From positions 310,001 to 374,000 of the forward strand of contig NZ_JAHKPN010000002.1 in the NCBI RefSeq assembly GCF_018860545.1: DNA of 64,000 bases, written 5' to 3'. Made by a program: the position numbers and the translations under genes. This stretch comes from Winogradskyella psychrotolerans (GTDB taxonomy: Bacteria; Bacteroidota; Bacteroidia; Flavobacteriales; Flavobacteriaceae). Shown here in pieces: positions 15,261-24,727 of the stretch (its first letter is position 1; each line of letters opens with the position of its first letter). The notes under the pieces were generated by a model. The model had not been told where the DNA came from. It saw nothing but the letters and a program-made list of their open reading frames with translations, and did not search any database.

Positions 15261-18200
15261 TAATCATAATACCCATCACCACCAGTTGGTGTTACACGTT
15301 GTCTATCCTTATAAATCGCTAGGTTAAGAATTTCAATATATTGCTCTTCTAGTTCTTTTGTCTTATCTACGACAGTACCATAACTTTCAGATTTAGAATA
15401 ATAATCTACAACCACTTTATTTGGGTCTTTTGGTTTAATAAATGAGATGTAATGTAAGGCTTCAACTTTGCCAGAATACTCATCGTCTTTATCTATTTTA
15501 AAGAAATACATGACAGCGTTTTTGCCTTTATCGGTTACAAAATCGCGTTTAAAAAGAAACGCAATAGAGTCTTGTTCTTTTTCGAAATTAGCGTCAGATA
15601 AGAGTTTAGATTTGGCAAATTGTTGTTGATTGATATTCAGAGATTTTAAACTTTTTAAAAGTTTTGCGTCGTCTAATTCTTCTAAAACTAAATATTGATT
15701 TTCCTCATCGTCTAAGAGCTTTTCGTTTAGTCTAGCCGGAATTGGCTCTTTAGCTTTAGTTAGTAGAATGTAATATTTTACTAAGGCATTGACGTCATCG
15801 ACACTCATTAGTTTTTCAAAAAAGTCTTGGGCAGTGCGTTCTTTTCTATATGGAAAAATTAGTCTTACATAAGTTGACAGGTTATGAGAATACGAATTAT
15901 AACCATAATTATTATAGGTGCTTAAATTCCGCTTAATTTCCATTTTAGCATCATTGATCAGCTGATTTTTATATTTTTTATAGGTCTTTTGCTTTACTAA
16001 TCCACTGTCTTTTACTTTGGCAAGTAAAGTGTAAAGTGGTTGTTTGTATTCTTGTATGGTGCTGTATTCTAATATCTTAGGGAATAATGAGGCTTTTAAA
16101 TCCAAAGAATCTTTGCCTTTGTAATTATAGAACATGCTGCCAACACTTCCTAAAGGTAAATCGCGCTCCATTAATTCTAAAGCAATCGCGTAAGACTCCT
16201 TTGTATTAGAATCTAATAAGCCTTCTAAAATAGAAATTTGAGTTTGCGGATCGGAATAACTACCGTGATACAATTGCTTTAGAAATGGTAAATTATTGTT
16301 TAAATCAATGCTTATAAGTTGTTCTACGAGATACGATTTGATATCTAAACGGTCTTTGTCAAATTCAAAATCCTTCAGAATAGAAACAATGTCTTTAACA
16401 TTATGCTTCTTAAATTTAATAAGGTCATAAGATTCTAATATAATACTATCTTTTGCTCTTAAGGCTTCAAAAAATTGATGGGTTTTATCGGTTAATACAC
16501 TCTTGCCTAAAAGGGTGTCTTTTGGTGTGAATGACTCGTAAAATTCAGTCACAAATTGAGAAGGGCCACTTATGGAATCTATTAGCGCTTTCAGTTCAAA
16601 AAGAACTCCTTCTTTTAGAATGTTTTTGACCAAGACTTGCTTAGCACTTGAAGAATCTGTGTAACTAAAGCTATGCGTATAATTACCATCATCAGTTTTA
16701 GTGGAAGATCGATTGGCAATATGAAATGCTTTTTCTGTTTTGTAATAATGTGATTTATAATTTACTTTTTCTTCTAAATCGTTCCAAAGACTATCAACAT
16801 TATGAAACATCTGTAAATCGTGAAACTTTGTTCTGTAGACAAAAATTTGCTCGTTAGCGTCAGTAGAATAAACCGTTTCATTCATCGTCTGTTCATAATC
16901 CTTCGCTTTTTTACCGTTATTGTAATTATAGTTGTACGGATTTGGTAAAGGTGCTTTACCACTGGTGTTAACAGAAAAATGTAAGGAGGTGTCAATCACT
17001 TTTTCAAAACCTGAATAATCCGTTTTATTAAATTTAAACGATTTGAAAAAGTCCGATTTGTCCGTAGCATTTGTACCAACATAACCTAACAAATAGTAGC
17101 TCCCATCTTTTACAATGGTTTTTAGATATAACCTTTTGTCAGTGTCTGCATCTAAAATAGCATTAGACTCATACGTTTTATAGTCGCCAGCTTTGAAACC
17201 TCCTTCGGCTTCAGTTAACTTGTAATTTTTGTATAAGGCATGATGAAAATATTTAGCCTCAAAACTATCTTCTTCTATATAGGTTATATCATTTAAAACA
17301 GCTTCTTCAAGAAAATAGTAGGCATCGTCTTTATAGCCTTCCAATAGCTTTTTTCCATAATTATTCATATTACTAGAAATGTAATATTTAGGAAAATTAA
17401 CTTGAAATTTTTTCTCAGGAGACACAAATAATTGAGTTTCGTTAGAAGGTTCTTTTAGGGTTAATGAATTGAAGATTTTTGCTTCATGTTTTAGTACAAA
17501 ATCACTACGTCCTGCAAATTTAATGACAATAATTTCTAATGGAGTTTGGTAGATATGATACTTCTGAAATTCTCCTTTTTTGGTTTTATTAACGATACTA
17601 ATGCCAGGATAAGGAGTGGTTAATTCTTCTTTTTTAATGATATCACCAGGAATATCTTCGTATAGTAAATGGTCAATTTCTTTTAGTGTAATTGTTGCTT
17701 TTTCGTTAGGTAAATAGGCAAAACGACTAATTCTATTTAAAGTCAAATAGGCGCCATTGGTCATGTCTGGATCTAGATAATATTTTTGTCCTCCATAAGA
17801 CAGTTCACGTAACTCATCGTAGGTATTGATGCTTAAAAATCCATCTGGAGTGCTGTGATTTTTAAGTGCTGGTGTAATAAAAAGACTATCGAGTTTTGTT
17901 TTCTCCGTTTTGCTATAATCGGTTTGCTCAGACGTTAACGCTTTTACAGTATAACCTCTTTTACGCAACATATTAATCATACCATGTTCACCAGGTAAGT
18001 GTGCTGCACCAACGCCTGCAAAAACGGATTTCGTTGGCATTAATTTTTCTAAAGACACCACCATATTTTCGTTACGGATATACAACATGTTTTCTCTAAA
18101 GAATTCTGTATTGACACCAGCACCAATAGAATCTAACAAGTCCAAATTTCGATCGCGATATAAGTTTTCTTGAATTAAATAGGCATTTTCTTTGGTATAC

Positions 18201-18775
18201 AATTTTTGAACCCAAGGGTCTATTTCTTTTTTATTCGCATTATAAGCGGCTTTAGTGGTTAGGTATCGTGACTCTTCCAAATCTTCTAAAGCATATATGT
18301 TTTTATCGTTTTTCTTTCCTGCTTGAAAAATAAACATATCTAAATAGGTTTCTTCTTCAAAATTATCTGAAGCGCTACTTTTACGGTATAGATAAGCATT
18401 CACAGCATTATTATCCATACGAACGGAACCTCTAATCGCCATTTCTTCAGGATGGGTTAGTTTAAAAAGATTGGTATAGAAATCCTCGTTGTAATTGTTA
18501 TAAGCGCCCATTTGGCCAACCATCATATCATAATTAAAACCTGGCCAAGTTGTCGGATCGGATTCTAAGGCAATACAATCGCTCTGATTTAAAGCTTTAT
18601 AAAACACATCGTCTAATCTAAAAGCTACTTTTTTGCTCACGTGCATAGTGCCATATAGGTAGGATGGTTTTTCGAGACCATTTCCGGTAATTTTCCAAAG
18701 TAGACTCTGATATTGTTGCTGAGAAAAGGCAACTATGGTAAATAAAATAAGAAATAATGAGAAGTATTTTTTCAT
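15257..18775 (-). CDS. Very long TraB/GumN-family exported protein
   Basis: A 1172-residue protein with a signal peptide (MKKYFSLFLILFTIVAFSQ). Residues about 20-290 match the TraB/GumN pattern: LWKITGNGLEKPSYLYGTMH, VFYKALNQSDCIALE and KSVFAGVGAAHLPGEHGMINMLRKRGY, in which the GxxH and E residues of the Tiki/TraB metalloprotease-like fold are visible. The remaining 880 residues have no family I recognise; they look like mixed beta and alpha-repeat sequence. Ordinary TraB/GumN proteins are about 300 residues. The gene end overlaps the end of the convergent AraC gene by 4 bp. Confidence 0.82.
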   Translation of the reverse strand: MKKYFSLFLILFTIVAFSQQQYQSLLWKITGNGLEKPSYLYGTMHVSKKVAFRLDDVFYKALNQSDCIALESDPTTWPGFNYDMMVGQMGAYNNYNEDFYTNLFKLTHPEEMAIRGSVRMDNNAVNAYLYRKSSASDNFEEETYLDMFIFQAGKKNDKNIYALEDLEESRYLTTKAAYNANKKEIDPWVQKLYTKENAYLIQENLYRDRNLDLLDSIGAGVNTEFFRENMLYIRNENMVVSLEKLMPTKSVFAGVGAAHLPGEHGMINMLRKRGYTVKALTSEQTDYSKTEKTKLDSLFITPALKNHSTPDGFLSINTYDELRELSYGGQKYYLDPDMTNGAYLTLNRISRFAYLPNEKATITLKEIDHLLYEDIPGDIIKKEELTTPYPGISIVNKTKKGEFQKYHIYQTPLEIIVIKFAGRSDFVLKHEAKIFNSLTLKEPSNETQLFVSPEKKFQVNFPKYYISSNMNNYGKKLLEGYKDDAYYFLEEAVLNDITYIEEDSFEAKYFHHALYKNYKLTEAEGGFKAGDYKTYESNAILDADTDKRLYLKTIVKDGSYYLLGYVGTNATDKSDFFKSFKFNKTDYSGFEKVIDTSLHFSVNTSGKAPLPNPYNYNYNNGKKAKDYEQTMNETVYSTDANEQIFVYRTKFHDLQMFHNVDSLWNDLEEKVNYKSHYYKTEKAFHIANRSSTKTDDGNYTHSFSYTDSSSAKQVLVKNILKEGVLFELKALIDSISGPSQFVTEFYESFTPKDTLLGKSVLTDKTHQFFEALRAKDSIILESYDLIKFKKHNVKDIVSILKDFEFDKDRLDIKSYLVEQLISIDLNNNLPFLKQLYHGSYSDPQTQISILEGLLDSNTKESYAIALELMERDLPLGSVGSMFYNYKGKDSLDLKASLFPKILEYSTIQEYKQPLYTLLAKVKDSGLVKQKTYKKYKNQLINDAKMEIKRNLSTYNNYGYNSYSHNLSTYVRLIFPYRKERTAQDFFEKLMSVDDVNALVKYYILLTKAKEPIPARLNEKLLDDEENQYLVLEELDDAKLLKSLKSLNINQQQFAKSKLLSDANFEKEQDSIAFLFKRDFVTDKGKNAVMYFFKIDKDDEYSGKVEALHYISFIKPKDPNKVVVDYYSKSESYGTVVDKTKELEEQYIEILNLAIYKDRQRVTPTGGDGYYDY

Positions 18776-18967
18776 AAAAAAGTAATCAAGACTTGTAAAG
18801 TAATTTAAATCATTTAAACAGCTTTAAAGATTTTGTTAAACTCGATAAAAAGTAAGTCATAAAACTATTCAATTAGTGAGTATAACTTAAAAGTAACTAA
18901 AATATTTTAAGATACTAGAATAAATAAAAGCTATACAAACTCTTATGAGGTATTACAATTAGTATCG

Positions 18968-18975
18968 TATTTTTG
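18968..18975 (+). promoter_or_regulatory. Candidate hemH -7 box (TATTTTTG)
   Basis: Matches TAnnTTTG, 55 bp upstream of the hemH ATG, in the 254-bp gap between the divergent TraB-like gene and hemH. No good -33 element is visible. Nothing else recognisable lies in the gap. Confidence 0.4.
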
Positions 18976-19029
18976 TATTAGAAAAAGAAAAGCATAAATC
19001 TCTTTTAAGAGATACTGAAATAATTCAGC

Positions 19030-20064
19030 ATGAAAGGAATTTTATTAGTTAATTTGGGCTCTCCAGATAGTCCAAGCCCTAAAGATGTTAAGAAGTATCT
19101 TGGTGAATTTTTAATGGACGAGCGTGTTATTGATGTGCCACTTTGGGCTAGAACATTATTAGTAAAAGGTATCATTTTAAATACGCGACCAAAGGCATCA
19201 GCAGCTGCTTACCAAAAAATTTGGTGGGAAGAAGGGTCGCCGTTAATTGTATTGTCTGAGCGCCTTCAAGGAAAAGTTCAAGAAAAGGTAGCATATCCTG
19301 TGGCATTAGCGATGCGTTATGGTAGCATGACCATTAAAAATGGATTACAAGAATTGGTGGATAAAGGTTGTACCGAAATAAAAACAATTCCGCTATATCC
19401 GCAATTTGCTATGGCTACCACAGAAACTATTGATGTTAAAGTGGATGAGTTGGTTGCTGAATATTTTCCCAATGTAAAAATTACTAGAACTCCAGCGTTT
19501 TATAACCGCGAAGATTACATCAATGTGCTCTCAAAAAGTATTGGTGAAACGTTGAATGATTTGGATTATGAACATGTTCTTTTTAGTTATCATGGAGTTC
19601 CTGAAAGACACATTCGTAAAAGTGATATTACCAATGGTAATTGTAAAATGAACGGTAAATGCTGCTTTAAAATGGGCAGTAAGCAACACGAATTTTGTTA
19701 CCGTCACCAATGCGAAATTACAACTGTAAATGTGGCAAAAAAACTCGGTTTAAAAAATGGTACGTATTCCACAACGTTTCAATCTAGACTAGGTTTTGAC
19801 CCATGGTTACAACCTTATACAGACCGAACAATTGAAAGAATGGGGAAGGCTGGCACCAAAAAAATGGCGATTGTAACACCTGCATTTGTAAGCGATTGTT
19901 TAGAAACTTTAGAAGAAATTGCAATGGAAGGTCAGGAAATTTTCCACGAAATGGGCGGAGAAGAATTTACTGTAATTCCTTGTCTTAACGAACGCGACGA
20001 TTTTGCTGAGGTACTGGCCAATATTATTGAGGAATGGACAACTGATAAAACTACTGCCGTTTAA
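19030..20064 (+). CDS. hemH: Ferrochelatase
   Basis: A 344-residue protein inserting Fe2+ into protoporphyrin IX (or, in other pathways, coproporphyrin III). It opens MKGILLVNLGSPDSPSPKDV and carries the active-site segment LFSYHGVPERHIRK with the conserved His near residue 194, and PAFVSDCLETLEEIAMEG with the conserved Glu. An unusual cysteine cluster at about 203-230 (NCKMNGKCCFKMG followed by HEFCYRHQCE) holds six cysteines and may bind a metal or Fe-S cluster. The stop overlaps the start of the MATE gene by one base. Confidence 0.96.
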   Translation: MKGILLVNLGSPDSPSPKDVKKYLGEFLMDERVIDVPLWARTLLVKGIILNTRPKASAAAYQKIWWEEGSPLIVLSERLQGKVQEKVAYPVALAMRYGSMTIKNGLQELVDKGCTEIKTIPLYPQFAMATTETIDVKVDELVAEYFPNVKITRTPAFYNREDYINVLSKSIGETLNDLDYEHVLFSYHGVPERHIRKSDITNGNCKMNGKCCFKMGSKQHEFCYRHQCEITTVNVAKKLGLKNGTYSTTFQSRLGFDPWLQPYTDRTIERMGKAGTKKMAIVTPAFVSDCLETLEEIAMEGQEIFHEMGGEEFTVIPCLNERDDFAEVLANIIEEWTTDKTTAV

Positions 20065-21413
20065 TGGCTAATATATCGTCACAAGATTTAGGAAATCAGC
20101 CGATAGGAAAATTACTAATTAAGCAAGCCGTACCAGCATCTATTGGTATTTTGGTGATGTCGCTTAACATCTTGGTCGATACTATTTTTGTGGGTAATTG
20201 GATTGGTTCAACAGCTATTGCTGCAATAAACGTTGTATTACCGGTGTCGTTTTTTATTGCAGCACTTGGTATGGCTATTGGTATTGGTGGATCGTCCATA
20301 ATTTCACGAGCATTAGGTGCAAACAATACTGTTAAAGCCTTAAAAACTTTTGGGAATCAGCTCACGTTAACTTTACTATTTACCGTCACATTTGCGGTTT
20401 TTGGATTAATTTATGTGGATACGTTAATTCCAGCATTCGGAGGGAAAGGTAATATTTTCGATCCTGCCAAAGTCTATTACGAAATCATTCTCTATGGTGT
20501 GCCCATCTTAGGCTTTGTAATGATGGGAAATAACGTGATTAGAGCAGAAGGGAAGCCAAAATTTGCGATGTATGCGATGCTTATTCCTTCTGTAGGAAAC
20601 TTGGTATTAGATTATATTTTTATCAATATTTTAGATTACGGCATGGCTGGTGCAGCTTGGGCAACTACAGGGTCCTATGTGGTGGCCTTTTTATTTATAA
20701 TGTGGTATTTCTTATCTGATAATTCGGAACTGAAAATCAATTTTTCGCATGTTAAATTAGAAAAATCAATTGTATCTGAGATCGCCTCACTTGGTTTCGT
20801 TACGTTAGCAAGACAAGCTGTTGTGAGTGTCACGTTTTTATTAGTGAATAATGCACTGTTTAATTTTGGTGGAGAAACGTCGGTTACCGCATACGCTATT
20901 GTAGGAAGAATGATGATGTTTGTGTTGTTTCCTGTATTTGGAATCACACAAGGCTTTATTCCTATAGCAGGTTTTAATTATGGGGCAGAAAAATACGGAC
21001 GTGTAAAAGAATCCATTTATACAGCTATAAAATATGCGACGATTTTAGGAACAATAGTCTTTGTTGGTTTAATGTTTTTTCCTGAAATCATCACAAAATG
21101 GTTCACGAGTGATGCCGCTGTTATTAGAGCAACTCCAAGTAATATGCGATGGGCTTTTGCGGCTGTACCTATTTTGGCACTACAACTCATAGGAGCTGCT
21201 TATTTTCAAGCGGTAGGAAAAGCATTGCCAGCATTATTACTAACGCTTACAAGACAAGCAATCTTTTTTATTCCACTCATATATGTCTTACCTTTATATT
21301 TTGATGAATTAGGGATTTGGATGTCGTTTCCAATCTCAGATGTGTTATCAACTATTGTGACGGGTTATTTTTTGAAAAAGGAAATTGATAAAACTTTAAT
21401 CGATAAAATTTAA
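20064..21413 (+). CDS. MATE family efflux transporter
   Basis: A 449-residue membrane protein with about 12 hydrophobic segments in two homologous halves. It opens with the typical IGKLLIKQAVPASIGILVMS and includes LNILVDTIFVGNWIGSTAIAAI. MATE proteins export drugs or metabolites driven by Na+ or H+. It lies between hemH and hemJ with one-base and 4-bp junctions, so it belongs to the same transcript; whether it exports a porphyrin-related compound is speculation. Confidence 0.92.
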   Translation: MANISSQDLGNQPIGKLLIKQAVPASIGILVMSLNILVDTIFVGNWIGSTAIAAINVVLPVSFFIAALGMAIGIGGSSIISRALGANNTVKALKTFGNQLTLTLLFTVTFAVFGLIYVDTLIPAFGGKGNIFDPAKVYYEIILYGVPILGFVMMGNNVIRAEGKPKFAMYAMLIPSVGNLVLDYIFINILDYGMAGAAWATTGSYVVAFLFIMWYFLSDNSELKINFSHVKLEKSIVSEIASLGFVTLARQAVVSVTFLLVNNALFNFGGETSVTAYAIVGRMMMFVLFPVFGITQGFIPIAGFNYGAEKYGRVKESIYTAIKYATILGTIVFVGLMFFPEIITKWFTSDAAVIRATPSNMRWAFAAVPILALQLIGAAYFQAVGKALPALLLTLTRQAIFFIPLIYVLPLYFDELGIWMSFPISDVLSTIVTGYFLKKEIDKTLIDKI

Positions 21414-21417
21414 TCGT

Positions 21418-21966
21418 ATGGAATATTACAATTACATAAAATCACTGCACCTTATTTTTGTGATTACATGGTTTGCTGGGTTGTTTTATATTCCAAGGTT
21501 GTTTGTGTATCAAATTGAAGCTTTTCATAAATCATCACCCGAAAAAGAAATTTTAGGCAAGCAATTAAAATTAATGGCAAAGCGTCTTTGGTTTATAATC
21601 ACATGGCCTTCTGCAATTTTAGCAACCTTGTTTGCCATTTGTTTAATGATTTTAATGCCAAGTTGGTTTCAAATGGGATGGATGCATGTTAAATTGCTTT
21701 TCGTGTTTTTATTGTTTATTTATCATTATAAAACACATATGTATTTCAAACAACTTCAAAATGATGAGGTAAAAGTGACGTCTAGTTTTATGCGTATCTG
21801 GAATGAAGGGGCAACATTCATACTATTTGCTGTCGTTTTTTTAGTGATTCTTAAAAGTACAATCAATTGGATTTTTGGAATTATTGGTTTGGTCGTTTTA
21901 GGAATCTTAATTATGTTAGGTTTTAAATTGTATAAAAATATACGGGCTAAACATCCGGATGCTTAA
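21418..21966 (+). CDS. hemJ: Protoporphyrinogen oxidase HemJ (CopD-like)
   Basis: A 182-residue inner-membrane protein with four to five hydrophobic segments. The HemJ pattern at the N-terminus, YIKSLHLIFVITWFAGLFYIPRLFVY, has the conserved His (H11) and the FAGLFYxPRLFVYH-like block; a second conserved His is in WMHVKLLFVFLLFIYHYK. HemJ oxidises protoporphyrinogen IX to protoporphyrin IX and couples to the respiratory chain. It sits 4 bp after the MATE gene and in the same run as hemH, which uses its product. Confidence 0.9.
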   Translation: MEYYNYIKSLHLIFVITWFAGLFYIPRLFVYQIEAFHKSSPEKEILGKQLKLMAKRLWFIITWPSAILATLFAICLMILMPSWFQMGWMHVKLLFVFLLFIYHYKTHMYFKQLQNDEVKVTSSFMRIWNEGATFILFAVVFLVILKSTINWIFGIIGLVVLGILIMLGFKLYKNIRAKHPDA

Positions 21967-21974
21967 TAAAAAAT

Positions 21975-22062
21975 TCTAATCCCAAATCCCAAATTCCAAA
22001 AAGAACGTAGTGTTATTTTGTTTTTTGTAATTTGAGATTTGTGCTTCGCACTTTTGGATTGA
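21975..22062. repeat. Degenerate CCCAAAT / TTTGGGATT-type intergenic repeat
   Basis: CTAATCCCAAATCCCAAATT is followed, after an A/T spacer, by TTTGAGATTTGTGCTTCGCA and CTTTTGGATT, giving a loose inverted arrangement with an inner GTGC-TTC-GCAC hairpin. This type of low-complexity sequence is common between flavobacterial genes; function unknown. It fills the gap between hemJ and the histidine kinase. Confidence 0.4.
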
Positions 22063-22109
22063 TTATTGCTATATTTAAAACTTTAAATTCCGTTTCTAAG
22101 CACATTTAG

Positions 22110-23567
22110 ATGATTATTAATAAACGCCTATCCTTAAGAGCTCGAATCAATTTAGCGATGATACTTTTAGTACTTGTCGCTTCCGTTTTAATCGCTGCTG
22201 TAACTATTTATCAATATAGCGAAGAGGCTAAGGAATATCATAAAGAACGTTTAGAGCGTAAAGAAAAGGCCATTAAACAGAGTATTGATTTTGTTATTGG
22301 TGAAACAACTTACCCTGTTACTACGGAGAATATTCCTTTAATTTTTAAAGATGAAATTTTTGAAATTGACGCTATCCATAATTTGCAAATCAACCTTTAT
22401 GATTTAGATGGGAAGTTACTAAAAAGTTCAAAAAGAACCATTCATAGAGACACGACTAACCTTTGTTTGGATGTTGAAATATTAAATACACTTTCTAATA
22501 CTTTAGAGCATCGTTATGTAGTGAAAAATAATGTAGCGGGACAAACGTTTCAATCGTCGTATAGCTATATAATGGATGAAAAATTTAAGACGCTAGCTAT
22601 CTTAAATTTACCCTATCTAGAGAATGATGATTTTTTTAATAAAGAGCTAAAGGAATTTTTAAAGCGTTTGGCTTATGCGTATTTGGTATTGATTTTAGTC
22701 GCTATCGTAATCGCTTATTTTATATCTAAATACATCACCAAATCACTGAGAACTATTAGTGATAAGATGAATGAAACACGATTGGAAAAACGCAATAAAA
22801 AAATTCAGATAGGATCCTCAAGTGAAGAAATAGAAACTTTAGTGAATTCATACAATAGTATGATAGATGAGCTCGAAGCCAGTGCTGTCGTTTTAGCCAC
22901 TAATGAACGCGAGCAAGCTTGGCGCGAAATGGCAAAACAAGTGGCGCACGAGATTAAGAATCCGTTAACACCAATGCGATTAACCGTTCAGAGTTTTCAG
23001 CGTAAGTTTAACCCTGAAGATGAAAAAATTTATGAAAAAGTAAATGAATATAGCAATACGTTGATTCAGCAAATCGATACCATGAGTTCTATTGCTTCTG
23101 CATTTTCAAACTTTGCGAAGATGCCAGCGCAGAAAAGTGAAAACCTCAATGTGGTACATATCGTAAAGTTGGCACTCGATATTTTTAATGAAGACTATAT
23201 TGAATTCTATCCTGAAACCGAACAAATTATAGCCAAATTTGATAGAACACAGTTAATACGCGTGGTTACTAATTTGGTTAAAAATGGGATTCAAGCAATT
23301 CCAAGTGATGTTGAAAATCCTAAAATTGAAGTCCGTGTATTTAGTGAAGAAAATAATGTGAATATTACGATTAATGATAATGGTGCTGGAATAAATGAAG
23401 ATACAAAAGATAAAATATTTGAGCCAAAATTCACTACTAAATCAAGTGGAATGGGACTAGGTTTGGCTATGGTAAAAAACATTGTGGAAACTTATAATGG
23501 AAGTATTACCTTTACAACACAATTAGGAAAAGGGACTATTTTTACGGTATCATTTCCTAAAAATTAA
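22110..23567 (+). CDS. NtrY-like membrane sensor histidine kinase
   Basis: A 485-residue kinase. TM1 is at about 13-32, a periplasmic loop runs to about 185, TM2 is at about 190-210, then a HAMP region, an H-box with His280 in QVAHEIKNPLTPMRLTVQSF, and a HATPase_c domain with N-box LVKNGIQAI, G1 DNGAGI, F-box and G2 SSGMGLGLAMVKNI. The AHEIKNPLTPMRL form of the H-box is typical of NtrY-type kinases. No response regulator gene is adjacent, so it is an orphan here. The signal is unknown. Confidence 0.9.
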   Translation: MIINKRLSLRARINLAMILLVLVASVLIAAVTIYQYSEEAKEYHKERLERKEKAIKQSIDFVIGETTYPVTTENIPLIFKDEIFEIDAIHNLQINLYDLDGKLLKSSKRTIHRDTTNLCLDVEILNTLSNTLEHRYVVKNNVAGQTFQSSYSYIMDEKFKTLAILNLPYLENDDFFNKELKEFLKRLAYAYLVLILVAIVIAYFISKYITKSLRTISDKMNETRLEKRNKKIQIGSSSEEIETLVNSYNSMIDELEASAVVLATNEREQAWREMAKQVAHEIKNPLTPMRLTVQSFQRKFNPEDEKIYEKVNEYSNTLIQQIDTMSSIASAFSNFAKMPAQKSENLNVVHIVKLALDIFNEDYIEFYPETEQIIAKFDRTQLIRVVTNLVKNGIQAIPSDVENPKIEVRVFSEENNVNITINDNGAGINEDTKDKIFEPKFTTKSSGMGLGLAMVKNIVETYNGSITFTTQLGKGTIFTVSFPKN

Positions 23568-23582
23568 TGAACTAATAATGTC

Positions 23583-23604
23583 ACACTGAGCAGAGTCGAA
23601 GTGT
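23583..23604. repeat. Short dispersed-type palindrome ACACTGAGCAGAGTCGAAGT(GT)
   Basis: ACACT...AGTGT arms around a GAGCAGAGTCGA centre, 16 bp after the kinase stop. It resembles the GTCACACTGAGC...GTCGAAGTG family of repeats frequent in Bacteroidetes intergenic DNA. It may act as a transcript-end hairpin. Confidence 0.5.
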
Positions 23605-23622
23605 ATTTTAAAACATATAGTA

Positions 23623-24405
23623 ATGAACTACGAAAACATACTTTCAGAATATTCTAACGGAATTACAACCATTACAATCAACAGACCAAAGAAATTAAAT
23701 GCCTTAAATAAAGGGACTATCCAAGAGTTGCATGAGGCTTTTGAGGATGCAGATAGAGATGCAGATACTAAAGTAATCATTATTACAGGAAGTGGTGAAA
23801 AGGCTTTTGTAGCCGGAGCCGATATTAGCGAATTTGCCGATTTTAGCGTTGATGAAGGTGGGGAATTGGCAGCACAGGGTCATGAGATTTTATTTAATTT
23901 TGTTCAGAATTTAAGTACTCCAGTTATTGCCGCTGTTAATGGTTTTGCACTTGGTGGTGGCTTAGAATTGGCTATGGCTTGTCATTTTAGAGTGGCGAGT
24001 AGTAACGCTAAAATGGGATTGCCAGAAGTATCCTTAGGCGTTATTCCAGGTTATGGAGGGACACAACGTTTACCACAATTAGTAGGAAAGGGTAGAGCCA
24101 TGGAAATGGTAATGACCGCAGGAATGATTGATGCTAACCAAGCTTTAAATTATGGTTTAGTTAATCATGTTGTAGAACAAGACGAATTACTACCATTAGC
24201 GGAGAAAATAGCGAGTAAAATTATGCGAAATTCTTCTGTAGCGATTGCCGAAGCAATTAAGTCCATTAATGCTAATTATGAGGATGGAGTTAATGGTTTT
24301 GAAATAGAAATAGAAGCTTTCGGAAACTGTTTTGGTACTGAAGATTTTGTAGAAGGAACCACTGCTTTTTTGGAAAAGCGTAAGGCGGATTTTCCAGGGA
24401 AATAG
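23623..24405 (+). CDS. Enoyl-CoA hydratase/isomerase family protein
   Basis: A 260-residue crotonase-fold protein. The CoA-binding and oxyanion-hole segments AFVAGADISEF (about 66-76) and GFALGGGLELAMACHFRVAS (about 108-127), and the catalytic Glu region LPEVSLGVIPGYGGTQRLPQLVG (about 133-155), are intact; the two active-site glutamates are in place for hydration of trans-2-enoyl-CoA. It could serve fatty-acid beta-oxidation or be a butyryl-type crotonase; neighbours do not decide this. Confidence 0.92.
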   Translation: MNYENILSEYSNGITTITINRPKKLNALNKGTIQELHEAFEDADRDADTKVIIITGSGEKAFVAGADISEFADFSVDEGGELAAQGHEILFNFVQNLSTPVIAAVNGFALGGGLELAMACHFRVASSNAKMGLPEVSLGVIPGYGGTQRLPQLVGKGRAMEMVMTAGMIDANQALNYGLVNHVVEQDELLPLAEKIASKIMRNSSVAIAEAIKSINANYEDGVNGFEIEIEAFGNCFGTEDFVEGTTAFLEKRKADFPGK

Positions 24406-24412
24406 ATGAATC

Positions 24413-24535
24413 CTATCTGACTACCGTATCTTTTGATAAGATTTTATATAGGTAATAAATCGGAGCTATTAAAATGAAGCTTGCTACTATAAGTGGACTC
24501 ATTACAAGTAGTTGTATTTTAAATAATTGGTACAT
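24413..24535 (-). CDS. Small single-pass membrane peptide, 40 residues (putative)
   Basis: An ATG at 24535 on the minus strand opens a 40-codon frame beginning MYQLFKIQLLVMSPL and containing the hydrophobic stretch IVASFILIAPIYYLYKI, then a charged tail ending SKDTVVR. It ends 7 bp from the stop of the convergent enoyl-CoA hydratase gene. A shorter start (MSPL..., 29 residues) is possible. It looks like a genuine one-helix peptide rather than random sequence, but no family is recognised. The rest of the 24406-24727 gap shows nothing identifiable. Confidence 0.35.
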   Translation of the reverse strand: MYQLFKIQLLVMSPLIVASFILIAPIYYLYKILSKDTVVR

Positions 24536-24727
24536 AATTTAAATAAATAATTTTTGTCAAAGTTATTGCGTATTGTAATGCTGAAAAACATAAATCTTAC
24601 CTTATTACTACTCAAAATTGATATTGAAAAAAATCTTAAGTGTTATATCGTAGTTTGTGAATAATCATAATCATTAAAACTACAACCTGTAGCCACGCTC
24701 AGCCATTTTTCATATTAATTTTGGGGT

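Noticed and set aside
20064-21413. MATE transporter as a dedicated heme or porphyrin exporter
   Set aside because: Only its place between hemH and hemJ suggests this; the sequence shows a generic MATE protein.
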